From the NCBI RefSeq assembly GCF_000373745.1, contig NZ_KB892313.1, forward strand, positions 1 to 64,000: DNA of 64,000 bases, in the 5' to 3' direction. The translations under genes and the position numbers were made by a program. The notes under the pieces are model-generated. The model was given only the letters and a program-made list of their open reading frames with translations. It had not been told where the DNA came from and ran no database searches. Of this stretch, positions 26,844 through 36,073 are shown in pieces (position 1 is the stretch's first letter; each line of letters starts with the position of its first letter). This stretch comes from Oligella ureolytica DSM 18253 (lineage in GTDB: Bacteria; Pseudomonadota; Gammaproteobacteria; Burkholderiales; Burkholderiaceae_B).

Positions 26844-27817
26844 TAGCCGCCGGTTTTTGCCATAATGCGAATGACTTGTTCGGGTTTTTCGTTAAACTCG
26901 TGCTTTTCAGGCTTGAGTTCAATCGCCAAACGCAGGGCTTCTTCTAGTTCGTGGTCTGAACAGCCTGAGCGTAGGTAGGGTTTTAAATCAAAACTGTCAT
27001 TTTGACCTAAACATAAATGTAAAACCCCATCCGCTGTCATACGTACGCGATTACAAGTTTCGCAGAAATGCTGAGAACGTGGCGTAATAAAACCTAAAGA
27101 GAAACTGCCGTCAGCAGTTTCCCAGTAACGAGCGGGACCCCCGCCATGAATGCGGGTAGATTCTATCAGACCAAATTTAGCTTGTGCTTTTTCTATCTCA
27201 CCCTGTAAATTGACATAACCTAAGCTTTGACCGGTGACGCCCATGGGCATCACTTCAATAAGCCGTAAGGTGAAGCCGCTATCCATGCAAAAGCGGATCA
27301 TATCCTCAATGCTTTGGATATTAACGCCAGGAAGCGGCACCATATTGACTTTGGTTCTTGTAAAACCGGCTTTTTTAACGGCCTCTAATGCCTCTAAGAC
27401 CTTAGTTAGTGTGTCACTACCGCTGATTTTTTTGACAACGCTAGAGTCTAAGGAGTCTAAACTGATATTAAAGCGAGTGAGACCGGCATCTTTGAGAGGC
27501 TGTGCGAGACGAGCAAGCTGGGTGCCATTGGTTGTCATTGAGAGATCTTCGACCCCATCGATAGCGGATAGACGACTAACCAAATCAACGACATTTTTAC
27601 GTAACAAAGGCTCACCGCCCGTCAGTCTGAAACGTGAGGTGCCAAGACGAGCAAAAGCAGAAACAACTCGCTCAATCTCATCAAAGGTAAGATAATTTTC
27701 GGCGTGCTCAAACTCTGTGAACCCCTCAGGGATACAGTAAGTACAGCGCAAATCGCATTTATCAATTAAGGAAATACGTAAGTATTCAATGCGTCTATTG
27801 AAACGATCAATTAACAT
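26843..27817 (-). CDS. moaA: GTP 3',8-cyclase MoaA (radical SAM)
   Basis: 324 residues. It makes 3',8-cyclo-7,8-dihydroguanosine triphosphate, the first step of moco synthesis. Radical-SAM cysteines C21, C25, C28 and the C-terminal [4Fe-4S] cysteines C252, C255, C269 are all present, and the C-terminus ends in the activity-required GG. The AGGAGG ribosome site sits about 9 bases before the ATG. It has its own upstream region of about 190 bp containing a TATAAT. Confidence 0.96.
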   Translation of the reverse strand: MLIDRFNRRIEYLRISLIDKCDLRCTYCIPEGFTEFEHAENYLTFDEIERVVSAFARLGTSRFRLTGGEPLLRKNVVDLVSRLSAIDGVEDLSMTTNGTQLARLAQPLKDAGLTRFNISLDSLDSSVVKKISGSDTLTKVLEALEAVKKAGFTRTKVNMVPLPGVNIQSIEDMIRFCMDSGFTLRLIEVMPMGVTGQSLGYVNLQGEIEKAQAKFGLIESTRIHGGGPARYWETADGSFSLGFITPRSQHFCETCNRVRMTADGVLHLCLGQNDSFDLKPYLRSGCSDHELEEALRLAIELKPEKHEFNEKPEQVIRIMAKTGG

Positions 27818-27929
27818 GATTACGTTCTCCTCCTGGTTAAAATGGTAAACTCAAAATCTAATCGCTCCGCTATTTTGTACAGGTGTTCTGTGCAATCTGT
27901 ATGCAACTCAAAGCGTGTATGGTATTTCA

Positions 27930-27963
27930 ATTATAGCAGATACCCGACTGTAATAGTCGGGTA
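27930..27963 (-). promoter_or_regulatory. possible moaA promoter element and 9-bp hairpin
   Basis: On the minus strand a perfect TATAAT (27935 to 27930) lies about 110 bp before the moaA start. A perfect 9-bp inverted repeat (TACCCGACT 27941-27949 and AGTCGGGTA 27955-27963) lies just upstream of it. No convincing -35 is seen. The hairpin may instead be the 3'-end structure of the upstream ankyrin gene, but lacks a T-tract. Confidence 0.4.
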
Positions 27964-28004
27964 AAATTAAGGTGCTTTTGAAAGGTGTAATTAAGCTTGC
28001 TATT

Positions 28005-28640
28005 TTATTTATTTAGCAATTCTATTATCATACGATTATTTCTTTCTTTAGCAAGGTCAAGTGCACTAACACCATCAAAATTCACCGCATTGGGATCTGC
28101 ACCCGCTTGGATTAATGCCTCAATCGATTTGGTATTGCCCGAACTAACTGCCATCATTAGCGGGTTAGAGCCATCGGGAGCCGGTGAATTGGGCCATGCA
28201 CCATGATCTAATAAAAGCTGAACGATCTTGGCATTGCCTTTGATGGCAGCATAGTGGATGGGTGACCAGCCTAAATGATTTAAATCGGCGCCTTTTTCAA
28301 TGAGTGCTTTAACTCTCTCAACATCATCGGCTAAGGCAGGATACATGATAGGACTTTCATGGTAGCTGTTTTTCTTATTAATATCGACTTCAGGACGCTG
28401 AAGCAAAGCATCAAAGCTTTTTAAAGCACCTTCCCTATAAGCATAAATTAAAGCCGTGTGACCATCGCCATTGAGGATATTAGGGTCCTGACCTTGACTG
28501 ATGGCTTCATTGATGTTGTTCACTCGATCATTGCGAACGTCTACCCACCAATCATTTGCGAGTGCTGTGCCACTCATCGTGAAAACCAGCAGCAAGGCAC
28601 TGATCAGGATACTGATTTTTGATTTAAACGCGTTAATCAT
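28005..28640 (-). CDS. exported ankyrin-repeat protein
   Basis: 211 residues with a signal peptide (about 28 residues, ending ALA) and then about five ankyrin repeats of 33 residues (repeat cues include DGHTALIYAYREG, WSPIHYAAIKGNAKIVQLLLDHG, GSNPLMMAVSSGNTKSIEALIQAGADPNAVN and GVSALDLAKERNN). The repeats run to the last residue. Periplasmic ankyrin proteins often bind catalases or other partners, but no specific function is visible. It lies 26 bp before tatD on the same strand order (downstream of tatD), so it may be cotranscribed. Confidence 0.85.
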   Translation of the reverse strand: MINAFKSKISILISALLLVFTMSGTALANDWWVDVRNDRVNNINEAISQGQDPNILNGDGHTALIYAYREGALKSFDALLQRPEVDINKKNSYHESPIMYPALADDVERVKALIEKGADLNHLGWSPIHYAAIKGNAKIVQLLLDHGAWPNSPAPDGSNPLMMAVSSGNTKSIEALIQAGADPNAVNFDGVSALDLAKERNNRMIIELLNK

Positions 28641-28666
28641 ACTTTTCTCTTTGTGAATTAAAAAGA

Positions 28667-29452
28667 TTAATCGACAGAAACAGGTTTTTTTACTTTCTTA
28701 AATAAATCAAAAAAGTTTTGAGTTGTCGCTTCTTTGACTAGTTTAAGTGGAATTTGTTTCAGTTCGGCAATTTTCTCAGCCACATGAATCACTAAAGAAG
28801 GATCGTTTCGCTTGCCGCGATAAGGAACCGGCGCCAAAAAAGGTGAATCTGTTTCTATCAATAAGCGATCTAAAGGTGTTTTAAGCGCAACCTCTTGAAC
28901 CTCTTTGGCGTTTTTAAATGTCACAATACCCGACATGGAAATATAAAAACCAAGCTCCATAGCTTGTTGAGCCATCTCCCAATCCTCGGTAAAACAATGC
29001 ATCACACCGCGACAACGCTCAGCCCCCTCTTCGCGTAAAATTCTCATGGTGTCTTCTTTGGCTGCGCGCGTATGAATAATCAAAGGCACATCAGCGGCAA
29101 TGGCTGCGCGGATATGAGTTCTAAAACGATCTCGTTGCCATTCTAAAGGCTCTTCGCTTCGAAAATAGTCTAGACCGGTCTCACCCACCGCGACCACTTT
29201 GGGATGTGTCAGATAGTTAGCCAGATCCTCTTCACTGAGTTCTGGTGTGTTTTCGTACTGTGGATGAATGCCAATACTGGCCCATAGATGATCATGCTCT
29301 TCTGCAAGTTTCAATACGCTTGGGAAGTCAGGCTCTGATACTGAAATACATAGTGCAGCACCCACATCATTGGCCTTCATAGAGGCTAATATACTATCAA
29401 GATCTTCAAGAAGTTCGGGAAAATTTAAATGACAATGTGAATCGATAAACAT
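28667..29452 (-). CDS. TatD family metal-dependent hydrolase (YcfH type)
   Basis: 261 residues of the TatD DNase-like amidohydrolase fold. The metal ligands H-H (SHCHLNF), GETGLDYF with the conserved Glu, HTRAA, MHCF and ETDSPFLAP are all visible in order. It follows holB, as ycfH does in many proteobacteria; biochemical substrate is DNA or related phosphodiesters in studied relatives. Paralogs share the fold, so the name TatD is given to family level only. Confidence 0.92.
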   Translation of the reverse strand: MFIDSHCHLNFPELLEDLDSILASMKANDVGAALCISVSEPDFPSVLKLAEEHDHLWASIGIHPQYENTPELSEEDLANYLTHPKVVAVGETGLDYFRSEEPLEWQRDRFRTHIRAAIAADVPLIIHTRAAKEDTMRILREEGAERCRGVMHCFTEDWEMAQQAMELGFYISMSGIVTFKNAKEVQEVALKTPLDRLLIETDSPFLAPVPYRGKRNDPSLVIHVAEKIAELKQIPLKLVKEATTQNFFDLFKKVKKPVSVD

Positions 29453-29486
29453 AATTTTTACTTAATACTACTCAATACAATAATTC

Positions 29487-30539
29487 TTAATGTGCGCGTG
29501 CTAAGAAGACGAGCATGACGCGTTGTAAGCATGCTTGTATCAACAGACGCTTATTAAAACTATGAGCAGAAGTAGCCTGCTCTTTGCTAAGCCAACTGAA
29601 TAAATCGGCTATTTTAATATCACTCAGCCCACCCGCTATTTGTTTTGTATGCGCTTCTAAACTAGGAAAATAACGAGAAGCAAGACCATGATGGTTAAGC
29701 TGAAGATCCAATAATAAACGCTGTAAACTATCAATCCACTGCCTAGTTTCAATTTTATCAAGTTTATCTATATAAGGCTGGATGTCAAGCAACTCCCGAT
29801 CGGCCAGGCTTCTCACAAACTCACCGAGCCAATAACGCACCGGCTCATAGTCGGACTCACTCTCCTGCAATGCTCTCAGCGGAGCGCCACCGGCTGCCGT
29901 TAAAGCAAGGTGCGGTTCGCGAACTCCCTGTGTTTTAAGCCATTCTACGCTTAGCTCGGTATCAGGAATAGGTAAATGAAGCCGCTGACAACGTGAAATA
30001 ATGGTTGGCAATAACTTTCGAATATTGTTGGAAACCAATAAAAATCGCGTATCCCCTAAGGGCTCCTCAAGGATTTTCAAAATAGCGTTGGCCGACTCAT
30101 GATTGAGTCGTTCTGCCGGATAAATAATTAGTACCTTGGCACCGCCTCGATGACTAGTCAGGGTAAAGAAATTCTTTTGATCGAGATTGCGAATTTGTTG
30201 TACGCGAATTTGACTGGATTGGTTTTTAGAGGAATCACTGCTTGTTTGCTCTTCACTTGGCGCAATACTTAAACGCTCATACATAGCATCAGGTACGACA
30301 ATTCTTAAGTCCGGATGGTGATTAAGGCTAAGCCAGCGACACGCTTGGCATTGACCGCAGGCTTGATGGCCATTGCGATTTTCGCATAGCATTGAGGCTG
30401 CGGCAGCATGAGCGAACTGGAATTTACCAATACCCTCATCCCCGTGGATAAGCCACGCATGAGTAAAACGATCATTTTGCTCTAACCATTGCTGAGCGAT
30501 GTGTTGCTGCCAGGGTAAAAATTGAGAGACTTGATTCAT
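29487..30539 (-). CDS. holB: DNA polymerase III subunit delta prime
   Basis: 350 residues from ATG 30539; an in-frame GTG at 30554 gives five more residues but AGG lies at the right distance for the ATG. Clamp-loader delta' features: HAWLIHGDEGIGKF, the zinc ligand run C---------C--C--C (CENRNGHQACGQCQAC), ILKILEEP near 157 and SRCQRL near 187. It is the stator subunit of the clamp loader. It lies between tmk (15 bp gap) and tatD. Confidence 0.93.
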   Translation of the reverse strand: MNQVSQFLPWQQHIAQQWLEQNDRFTHAWLIHGDEGIGKFQFAHAAAASMLCENRNGHQACGQCQACRWLSLNHHPDLRIVVPDAMYERLSIAPSEEQTSSDSSKNQSSQIRVQQIRNLDQKNFFTLTSHRGGAKVLIIYPAERLNHESANAILKILEEPLGDTRFLLVSNNIRKLLPTIISRCQRLHLPIPDTELSVEWLKTQGVREPHLALTAAGGAPLRALQESESDYEPVRYWLGEFVRSLADRELLDIQPYIDKLDKIETRQWIDSLQRLLLDLQLNHHGLASRYFPSLEAHTKQIAGGLSDIKIADLFSWLSKEQATSAHSFNKRLLIQACLQRVMLVFLARAH

Positions 30540-30554
30540 AATAGTACCTGACAC

Positions 30555-31184
30555 TTAAGATTGCTGAAGATGAATTTTAAGCCGATCATTAATCGCCTGA
30601 CATACCCGTTTAGCAACCCTCTCTTTGGGCTGACTGCTATCGATAATAACAAAACGCTCAGGATCATCATTAGCTCGCTTTAAATAAGCCGCTCGGACGC
30701 GCTCAAAAAAATCTGCTTGTTCTTGTTCAAAACGGTCCAGTTGACGCTCACGCAACATACGTGCACGCGCAATCTCTAAGGGCAAGTCGAATAATAACGT
30801 AAGGTCAGGCTCTAATTCCGGATGCACTAAATCAACCAAGGATTGAATCTTTTGATGCGACATCTGGCGCCCACCACCCTGATACGCAAAACTTGAGTCG
30901 GTAAATCGATCACAGATGACCGCCCTGCCGGCCGATAAAGCCGGCTTGATAAGCTGATTAATGTGCTCTTGACGAGCTGCAAACATTAATAACAGCTCTG
31001 TTTCAAGACTCATATTCTGACTTAGTAGGATCTCTCTTAAGCGTTCAGCCAAGGGGGTACCACCTGGCTCTCGAGTAGTCACAATAGCATATCGATGTGC
31101 TTTAAAACACGATGAAATACACTCCATATGTGAACTTTTACCGGCACCATCAACTCCTTCAATTGTTAGAAAAAAACCCTTCAC
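30555..31184 (-). CDS. tmk: thymidylate kinase
   Basis: 209 residues. Walker [10 protein letters not shown] near 10-18, the [10 protein letters not shown] segment near 40, and [15 protein letters not shown] near 98 with LR-E-FE in the LID region. It phosphorylates dTMP to dTDP. It starts with GTG at 31184, overlapping the mltG stop by one base, with GGTG as ribosome site inside mltG. Part of mltG-tmk-holB-tatD, a common proteobacterial unit. Confidence 0.95.
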   Translation of the reverse strand: MKGFFLTIEGVDGAGKSSHMECISSCFKAHRYAIVTTREPGGTPLAERLREILLSQNMSLETELLLMFAARQEHINQLIKPALSAGRAVICDRFTDSSFAYQGGGRQMSHQKIQSLVDLVHPELEPDLTLLFDLPLEIARARMLRERQLDRFEQEQADFFERVRAAYLKRANDDPERFVIIDSSQPKERVAKRVCQAINDRLKIHLQQS

Positions 31185-32197
31185 TACTCACCTTTATTAA
31201 GAATAAAACGTCTGACGTTACGATTATGCTCTTGCAGATTTTTTGCAAAAGCACTGCTGCCATCGCCGCGAGAAACAAAATAATAATAATCATGTTTGGC
31301 CGGTTGGCTTGCTGCTTTTAGTGAGGCTAAGCTGGGATTGGCAATGGGCGTAGGCGGTAAGCCCTTGCGCGTATAAGTATTCCAAGGTGTGTCCGTTTGG
31401 AGATCGACCTTACGAATTCGGCCCTCGTACTTATCGCCCATACCGTAGATTACCGTCGGATCGGTTTGTAAAAGCATATTAGCTTCTAAGCGATTCATAA
31501 AAACTCCCGCGATATTTTCTCTATCAGCCGCTAAGCCCGTTTCCTTTTCAATGATAGAAGCCATAATCAACAGTTCATAAGGACTTTTTAAAGGAATACT
31601 CGGATCCCGACTTTGCCAAGACGCTTGTAAATGGCTTTGGAATTGAACATAGGCACGGCGCAAAATATCAAAATCCGTATCGCCGGGCACAAATACATAG
31701 GTATCGGGAAAAAACAGGCCTTCGAGTGATTCGTATGGACTACCTAAACTCGCTAGTAACTCCTCAGGCTTCTCAGCATCTAAAGTAACAATAATATCAG
31801 GATTGGCCTGAATCCTTTCGATAAACTGCTGAGTCGTAAACCCCTCAATTAAGGCAATACGACGCTGGCTCATATCACCGCTGGCGATGCGCTCAAGCAC
31901 ATCTAGAGGCGTATCACCGGCCTTGATTTCGTATGCACCTGCCTTGATCATACGATCTTGCCCTGTGTATCGACCATATAAAATCAATAGATCAGAAAAG
32001 GTTAAGACACCCTCATCCTCAAGCAACGTAGCCACGCTACGCAAGGAATCACCACGCTTGATATGAAAATCGTAGACACTGCCATTGATGGTAACAGGTG
32101 TTTTTGACCAGTTATAAGCGTAGTAAGCCCCTACTCCGGCTGCAATCAATCCCAGTACGAATAAAGGCAAAAGGAAATACTTAAGGAATTTTTTCAT
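31184..32197 (-). CDS. mltG: endolytic murein transglycosylase MltG
   Basis: 337 residues from ATG 32197, which begins directly at the cytoplasmic lysine-rich end of the single N-terminal membrane helix ([17 protein letters not shown]); the longer frame to 32269 adds 24 residues unlike the family and is not favoured. The YceG catalytic stretch [19 protein letters not shown] and the [10 protein letters not shown] segment are present. It cleaves nascent glycan strands to define chain length. No strong ribosome site was seen for either start. Confidence 0.9.
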   Translation of the reverse strand: MKKFLKYFLLPLFVLGLIAAGVGAYYAYNWSKTPVTINGSVYDFHIKRGDSLRSVATLLEDEGVLTFSDLLILYGRYTGQDRMIKAGAYEIKAGDTPLDVLERIASGDMSQRRIALIEGFTTQQFIERIQANPDIIVTLDAEKPEELLASLGSPYESLEGLFFPDTYVFVPGDTDFDILRRAYVQFQSHLQASWQSRDPSIPLKSPYELLIMASIIEKETGLAADRENIAGVFMNRLEANMLLQTDPTVIYGMGDKYEGRIRKVDLQTDTPWNTYTRKGLPPTPIANPSLASLKAASQPAKHDYYYFVSRGDGSSAFAKNLQEHNRNVRRFILNKGE

Positions 32198-32332
32198 CTC
32201 TATTTTTGTATGATTTTTTAATCGAAAAAATGATTTTAACAGGTTAGTTGATAGATAGTCAGTATTCAAAATTGCTAGCAGTTAAGTCGATATCTAAACC
32301 CTTTGAACTTAATCGCTATGTTGTTATTCGCA

Positions 32333-32361
32333 TTGAAAAATCAGCCTCATGGCATAATAAT
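32333..32361 (+). promoter_or_regulatory. candidate promoter of ygfZ
   Basis: TTGAAA at 32333-32338 is followed 16-17 bp later by TAATAA/AATAAT (32355-32361), about 45 bp before the ygfZ start. The -35/-10 fit is fair by eye only. Confidence 0.35.
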
Positions 32362-32404
32362 AAATGACAATAAGAATTTTTTTTAAAAATAACCGGAGTT
32401 ATTT

Positions 32405-33397
32405 ATGCCGAATTCTTCTTCTCCAGAAGTTAATTATGCACGACTGGATGATTTCTCAGTATTTAAAGTCAGCGGTGCTGATGCCTTAGAATTTTTGCAA
32501 AATCAATTCACTCAAGACATAACCCTTGTTACTCCAGACCAAGCGCAGCTTAGTGCTTGGTGTAATGCTAAGGGTCGTAGCTTAGCCAGTTTTCTAATTT
32601 GGCAAGATGCGGAGGCAAGCGATAGCTATTATTTACTCATTAAAAAAGACATCTTAGAGCCTACACTTAAGCGCTTAAAAATGTTTGTGTTTAGGAATAA
32701 GGTTGAGCTGGAAGAATTAAATGTCCTTGTTTTGGGATTGTGGTCTGAAGATAAAGGCCTTCAATACGCTCCTGAGGCATTGGGAGGCAAGACAAGTTTC
32801 GCTGTTCACCAACAAAACGAGCAGCACTGGATACGTTTTCCTGCACGTGGCAGTGAACAGCGTTATCTTCTCGTACTAAACTCTCAAAATACAGCGAAAT
32901 TTAATCCACAGGAATTGCGTCCCGATAGCAGCGGGATTGAGTATATTTCTGCTGATGCCGCTTATTGGACAGCACTTGATATTATCCATGCTATTGCTTG
33001 GGTGGAACTTGCTAATCGTGAAGAGTTTATTCCGCAGAGCATTAATTACGATGCCATTGGTGCGGTAAACTTCAAAAAAGGCTGTTTCCCCGGACAAGAG
33101 GTGGTCGCTCGCAGTCACTATCGCGGTACGCTAAAGCGTCGTTCTTATATTGCATACACCGGACAAGACGCCGCTGATATCAATGTCGGTGCAGATATTT
33201 ACCAAGGTGATCGACCAACCGGGCAAGTCGTAAATATTGCTCATCTACCTGATAACAAAGGAACTTGGATCTTATTTGAAACTCGCTTAGAAGCGGTTGA
33301 TGGCAGTACGGGTGAGATCCTATGTTTGGGAGCAGAAGATGGTCCCGAACTGACCGTTCAGGCACCACCCTATCCCTTAGAAAAACCGGAAAACTAA
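32405..33397 (+). CDS. ygfZ: tRNA-modifying/iron-sulphur folate-binding protein YgfZ
   Basis: 330 residues of the YgfZ/GcvT-like family. The defining KGCFPGQE motif (residues 225-232, with Cys227) is present, followed by ARSHYRG. The family, folate-dependent, helps iron-sulphur enzymes such as MiaB. A GGAG ribosome site lies 7 bases before the ATG. It is divergent from mltG and convergent with the enoyl-CoA hydratase family gene. Confidence 0.92.
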   Translation: MPNSSSPEVNYARLDDFSVFKVSGADALEFLQNQFTQDITLVTPDQAQLSAWCNAKGRSLASFLIWQDAEASDSYYLLIKKDILEPTLKRLKMFVFRNKVELEELNVLVLGLWSEDKGLQYAPEALGGKTSFAVHQQNEQHWIRFPARGSEQRYLLVLNSQNTAKFNPQELRPDSSGIEYISADAAYWTALDIIHAIAWVELANREEFIPQSINYDAIGAVNFKKGCFPGQEVVARSHYRGTLKRRSYIAYTGQDAADINVGADIYQGDRPTGQVVNIAHLPDNKGTWILFETRLEAVDGSTGEILCLGAEDGPELTVQAPPYPLEKPEN

Positions 33398-33409
33398 TCC
33401 TAATTATCA

Positions 33410-33437
33410 AGAGGTGCTTTTAGAGCACCTCTTTTTA
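33410..33437. terminator. bidirectional terminator after ygfZ
   Basis: A perfect 9-bp stem (AGAGGTGCT 33410-33418 and AGCACCTCT 33424-33432) is followed by TTTT on the plus strand and preceded by AATTATCA, so it terminates ygfZ well and may also serve the convergent hydratase gene. Confidence 0.85.
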
Positions 33438-33452
33438 AACGAAGGTCACAGC

Positions 33453-34595
33453 TTAATCCAGTTGTAGTGGCGATTCCTCATTGTCATGCCACGGCGCTTC
33501 AAAATAATCATAAATATCATTGATATCGACTTCTTCAATTGATTGATAGCGCCACTGGGGATCTCTATCCTTATCAATCAATAAAGCGCGCACACCCTCT
33601 TGAAACATGCCATCAGATGCACAATGCAACGCAACGATATACTCTAATTCAAACACCTCTTTTAGCGACATATTTTTAGCGTAATCTTGCAAGGTCAAGG
33701 CCAAACCTACCGTAAATGCAGAGCCTCGTAACATCGTCGTCGCTGCTTTAGCAAGCCAGTCATCCTCATGATCAGCCAGCTTTTCGATTTCACGATAAAC
33801 ACGCTGATAATCACGCACAGAGCAAATCTGATTAATTAAAGTAAAATTCTTTTGTAATGGACCAGGCGATTTAGCCTCAATACGCGCATACTTACTTAAT
33901 ACATCATGAATTAAGTCATCACGCTCAATTCGGGTTCGTCGCTTACATGGGTAAGTTGGCCATGTTTGGGCTGCCAATTCCTGAATAAAATCAGTCCAAG
34001 TGTCTGTTGGTATAGCATAATCAGCAAGACCGGTAAATAAGGCATCATCACTGCCGACAATCGCACCGGTAGCTGCTAAAAAGCGGCCGCTTTGGCCATT
34101 TAAACGAGGTAATAGCCAGCTCCCACCGACATCCGGAAATAGACCGATGGTAACTTCAGGCATCGCCAATCGAGCATCATCACTCACCACCCGATGACTA
34201 CCTCCCGATAATAGACCAATACCTCCGCCCATGATGATACCGCGACCCCAGACGATAATCGGTTTTTTATACGTATGTAAATAGTAATCTAGCGCGTACT
34301 CTGTTTTGAAAAAATCGATAGCGTAGTGATTGTTCATCACTTGGCCGCTCTGATTGTCTAACATGCCTTGATACACGCTGGTAATATCACCGCCGGCACA
34401 AAATGCCTTGTCACCGCTTGAGTCCAAAATGACGGCGACGATAGCGTCATCTGACGCCCAAGCTCTTAATTGTTGAGTTAGTAACTCAGTCATCTCTAAA
34501 TCGAGACTATTCAAAGCCTTGGGCCGATTTAAGGTCGCTACGGCAATACGCTTGTCACCACTATCTATGGTTGAAAATAGTACAACGTCACTCAT
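33453..34595 (-). CDS. enoyl-CoA hydratase/isomerase family protein (3-hydroxyisobutyryl-CoA hydrolase-like)
   Basis: 380 residues from ATG 34595 with a GGAGG just ahead; the frame to 34622 overlaps more of rnfH. The crotonase fold cues are AFCAGGDITSVY near 63, GIIMGGGIGLLSG near 120, AMPEVTIGLFPDVGGSW near 142, and a long C-terminal helical extension to 380, as in 3-hydroxyisobutyryl-CoA hydrolases (valine degradation). The crotonase superfamily is diverse, so exact substrate is not certain. It overlaps rnfH by 8 bases. Confidence 0.85.
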   Translation of the reverse strand: MSDVVLFSTIDSGDKRIAVATLNRPKALNSLDLEMTELLTQQLRAWASDDAIVAVILDSSGDKAFCAGGDITSVYQGMLDNQSGQVMNNHYAIDFFKTEYALDYYLHTYKKPIIVWGRGIIMGGGIGLLSGGSHRVVSDDARLAMPEVTIGLFPDVGGSWLLPRLNGQSGRFLAATGAIVGSDDALFTGLADYAIPTDTWTDFIQELAAQTWPTYPCKRRTRIERDDLIHDVLSKYARIEAKSPGPLQKNFTLINQICSVRDYQRVYREIEKLADHEDDWLAKAATTMLRGSAFTVGLALTLQDYAKNMSLKEVFELEYIVALHCASDGMFQEGVRALLIDKDRDPQWRYQSIEEVDINDIYDYFEAPWHDNEESPLQLD

Positions 34596-34965
34596 ACTCC
34601 CTCCTTTTGTGGGTATTGTCATTATGTTCTATATAATCAAAACGCTTTGAACGATCAGGTTTAAAGTGCTTTTTCTTAAGAATGCCGGCTTGCTTATGTG
34701 CTGCACGACGCCGGCGCGATTCCATAGGATCAAAGTTTAATCTTCTGTAAACTTCAACTCTATCACCGTCCGTGACAATATCACTCAGGGATTTCACCTG
34801 TCCAAAAACGCCCACAGCCTCTATGCAATTAGTCAAGTCAGGAAAATCAGCATATAAACCACTTTGTTTGAGCGCCTGTTCTATCGTACAGCCTGCAGAA
34901 GTTTGTAGTTGATGCTGCCATATAGTCTGGGCATCAGCCGCATATATTATTGTAATTGTGATCAT
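34588..34965 (-). CDS. rnfH: RnfH family (RatB-like) protein
   Basis: 125 residues from ATG 34965 (a TTG two codons upstream is the alternative). Beta-grasp-like N-terminal domain: TIIYAADAQTIWQHQL, EAVGVFGQVKSL and DGDRVEVYRRLNFDPMESRR, then a basic tail (KKKHFKPDRSKRFDY). RnfH/RatB neighbours ratA in many proteobacteria; its role is not settled. The start follows the ratA stop by 8 bases, and the 3' end overlaps the next gene by 8. Confidence 0.88.
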   Translation of the reverse strand: MITITIIYAADAQTIWQHQLQTSAGCTIEQALKQSGLYADFPDLTNCIEAVGVFGQVKSLSDIVTDGDRVEVYRRLNFDPMESRRRRAAHKQAGILKKKHFKPDRSKRFDYIEHNDNTHKRREYE

Positions 34966-34973
34966 AGTCAACG

Positions 34974-35414
34974 CTAAAAAGCCTCACCGTATTGCTGTTC
35001 GGCTCGTTTAGTAAAAGAGTCAATGAAGCTATTGGCGACTTTATTAAAAATAGGACCTAAAATAAACTCGAGTGGCCTGCTGTTAAAAGCATAATTTAGT
35101 GTAAACTCAACTTTACACGCATCATCGGCTAAGGCAGTAAAAACCCAGTCACCATGCAGTGAGGAAAATGGCCCATCGATCAATTCAAGTTGAATTCGAT
35201 TTGGGTAATCGTGCGTATTACGAGTAGTAAAAGTGTGCTTAATCTTAGAAAGTGCAATGGTAACAGAGCCAATCAGCCCATTATCCAAATGCTCCTTAAC
35301 CTCAGAGCCGCCACACCAAGGCATAAACTCTTTGTACTTATCTACATCAGCGACGAGTTTAAACATTTGTTCAGCACTATAAGGGACTAATACACTGCGT
35401 TTTACGGTATGCAT
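34974..35414 (-). CDS. ratA: RatA family START-like protein (SRPBCC)
   Basis: 146 residues of the SRPBCC/polyketide-cyclase (ribosome association toxin RatA, Coq10-like) family: VPYSAEQMFKLVADVDKYKEFMPWCGG near 10-37, GPFSSLHGDW near 82, and the C-terminal helix NKVANSFIDSFTKRAEQQYG. E. coli RatA blocks 70S formation; others bind ubiquinone-like ligands. It is divergent from smpB, an arrangement conserved in Proteobacteria. Confidence 0.9.
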   Translation of the reverse strand: MHTVKRSVLVPYSAEQMFKLVADVDKYKEFMPWCGGSEVKEHLDNGLIGSVTIALSKIKHTFTTRNTHDYPNRIQLELIDGPFSSLHGDWVFTALADDACKVEFTLNYAFNSRPLEFILGPIFNKVANSFIDSFTKRAEQQYGEAF

Positions 35415-35547
35415 ATAAATAAAATTGATAATTTGAATGAATGATGGCGAAAATCATCACTTCTTATTAGAATAGATGATTGGTACTTAATAACATATGA
35501 TCTATATTTTAACGATCAATAGCAAATAAAACACAGAATTAAATAGA

Positions 35548-36003
35548 ATGACCAGGATTGCTGATAATAGAAAAGCACGACACGATTATTTCATCGAAGA
35601 AGAATTTGAGGCAGGTATTGTCCTTGAGGGCTGGGAGGTTAAGTCCATACGCGCCGGTCGCGTACAAATCGCAGAGAGTCACATAATTATCCGTGACAGC
35701 GAGCTTTTTGTACTTAATATGCATATTAGCCCACTAGAAACAGCCTCAACCCATATCAGGCCGGATGCTACTCGCTCACGCAAATTACTGATGCATAAGC
35801 GTGAAATTAATAAGCTAATCGGCCGTGTGGAGCAACGCGGCTATACGCTCGTCCCATTAAACCTTTACTTTAAAAAAGGTCGCATAAAAATGACCTTGGC
35901 ACTTGCCAAAGGTAAGAAGCAGCATGATAAGCGTGAAACCATCAAAGACCGTGATTGGGAACGTGAAAAAGCACGCATCATGAAAAACGACACTCGTTAT
36001 TAA
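35548..36003 (+). CDS. smpB: SsrA-binding protein SmpB
   Basis: 151 residues, the usual size. Features: N-terminal [27 protein letters not shown] core, [37 protein letters not shown] and a basic C-terminal tail. It binds tmRNA for trans-translation. The tmRNA gene itself is not in the window. It is divergent from ratA across a 133-bp gap. Confidence 0.96.
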   Translation: MTRIADNRKARHDYFIEEEFEAGIVLEGWEVKSIRAGRVQIAESHIIIRDSELFVLNMHISPLETASTHIRPDATRSRKLLMHKREINKLIGRVEQRGYTLVPLNLYFKKGRIKMTLALAKGKKQHDKRETIKDRDWEREKARIMKNDTRY

Positions 36004-36073
36004 ATACATTGCTTATATCGGGTGATGAGAGTATCGAGTGGTGAGACGCGTCCCCTATCGCCACCCGAACTAC

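Noticed and set aside
27234-27695. 153-codon plus-strand open frame opposite moaA
   Set aside because: It lies entirely within moaA in reverse and has Ser/Leu/Lys-rich, non-family sequence.
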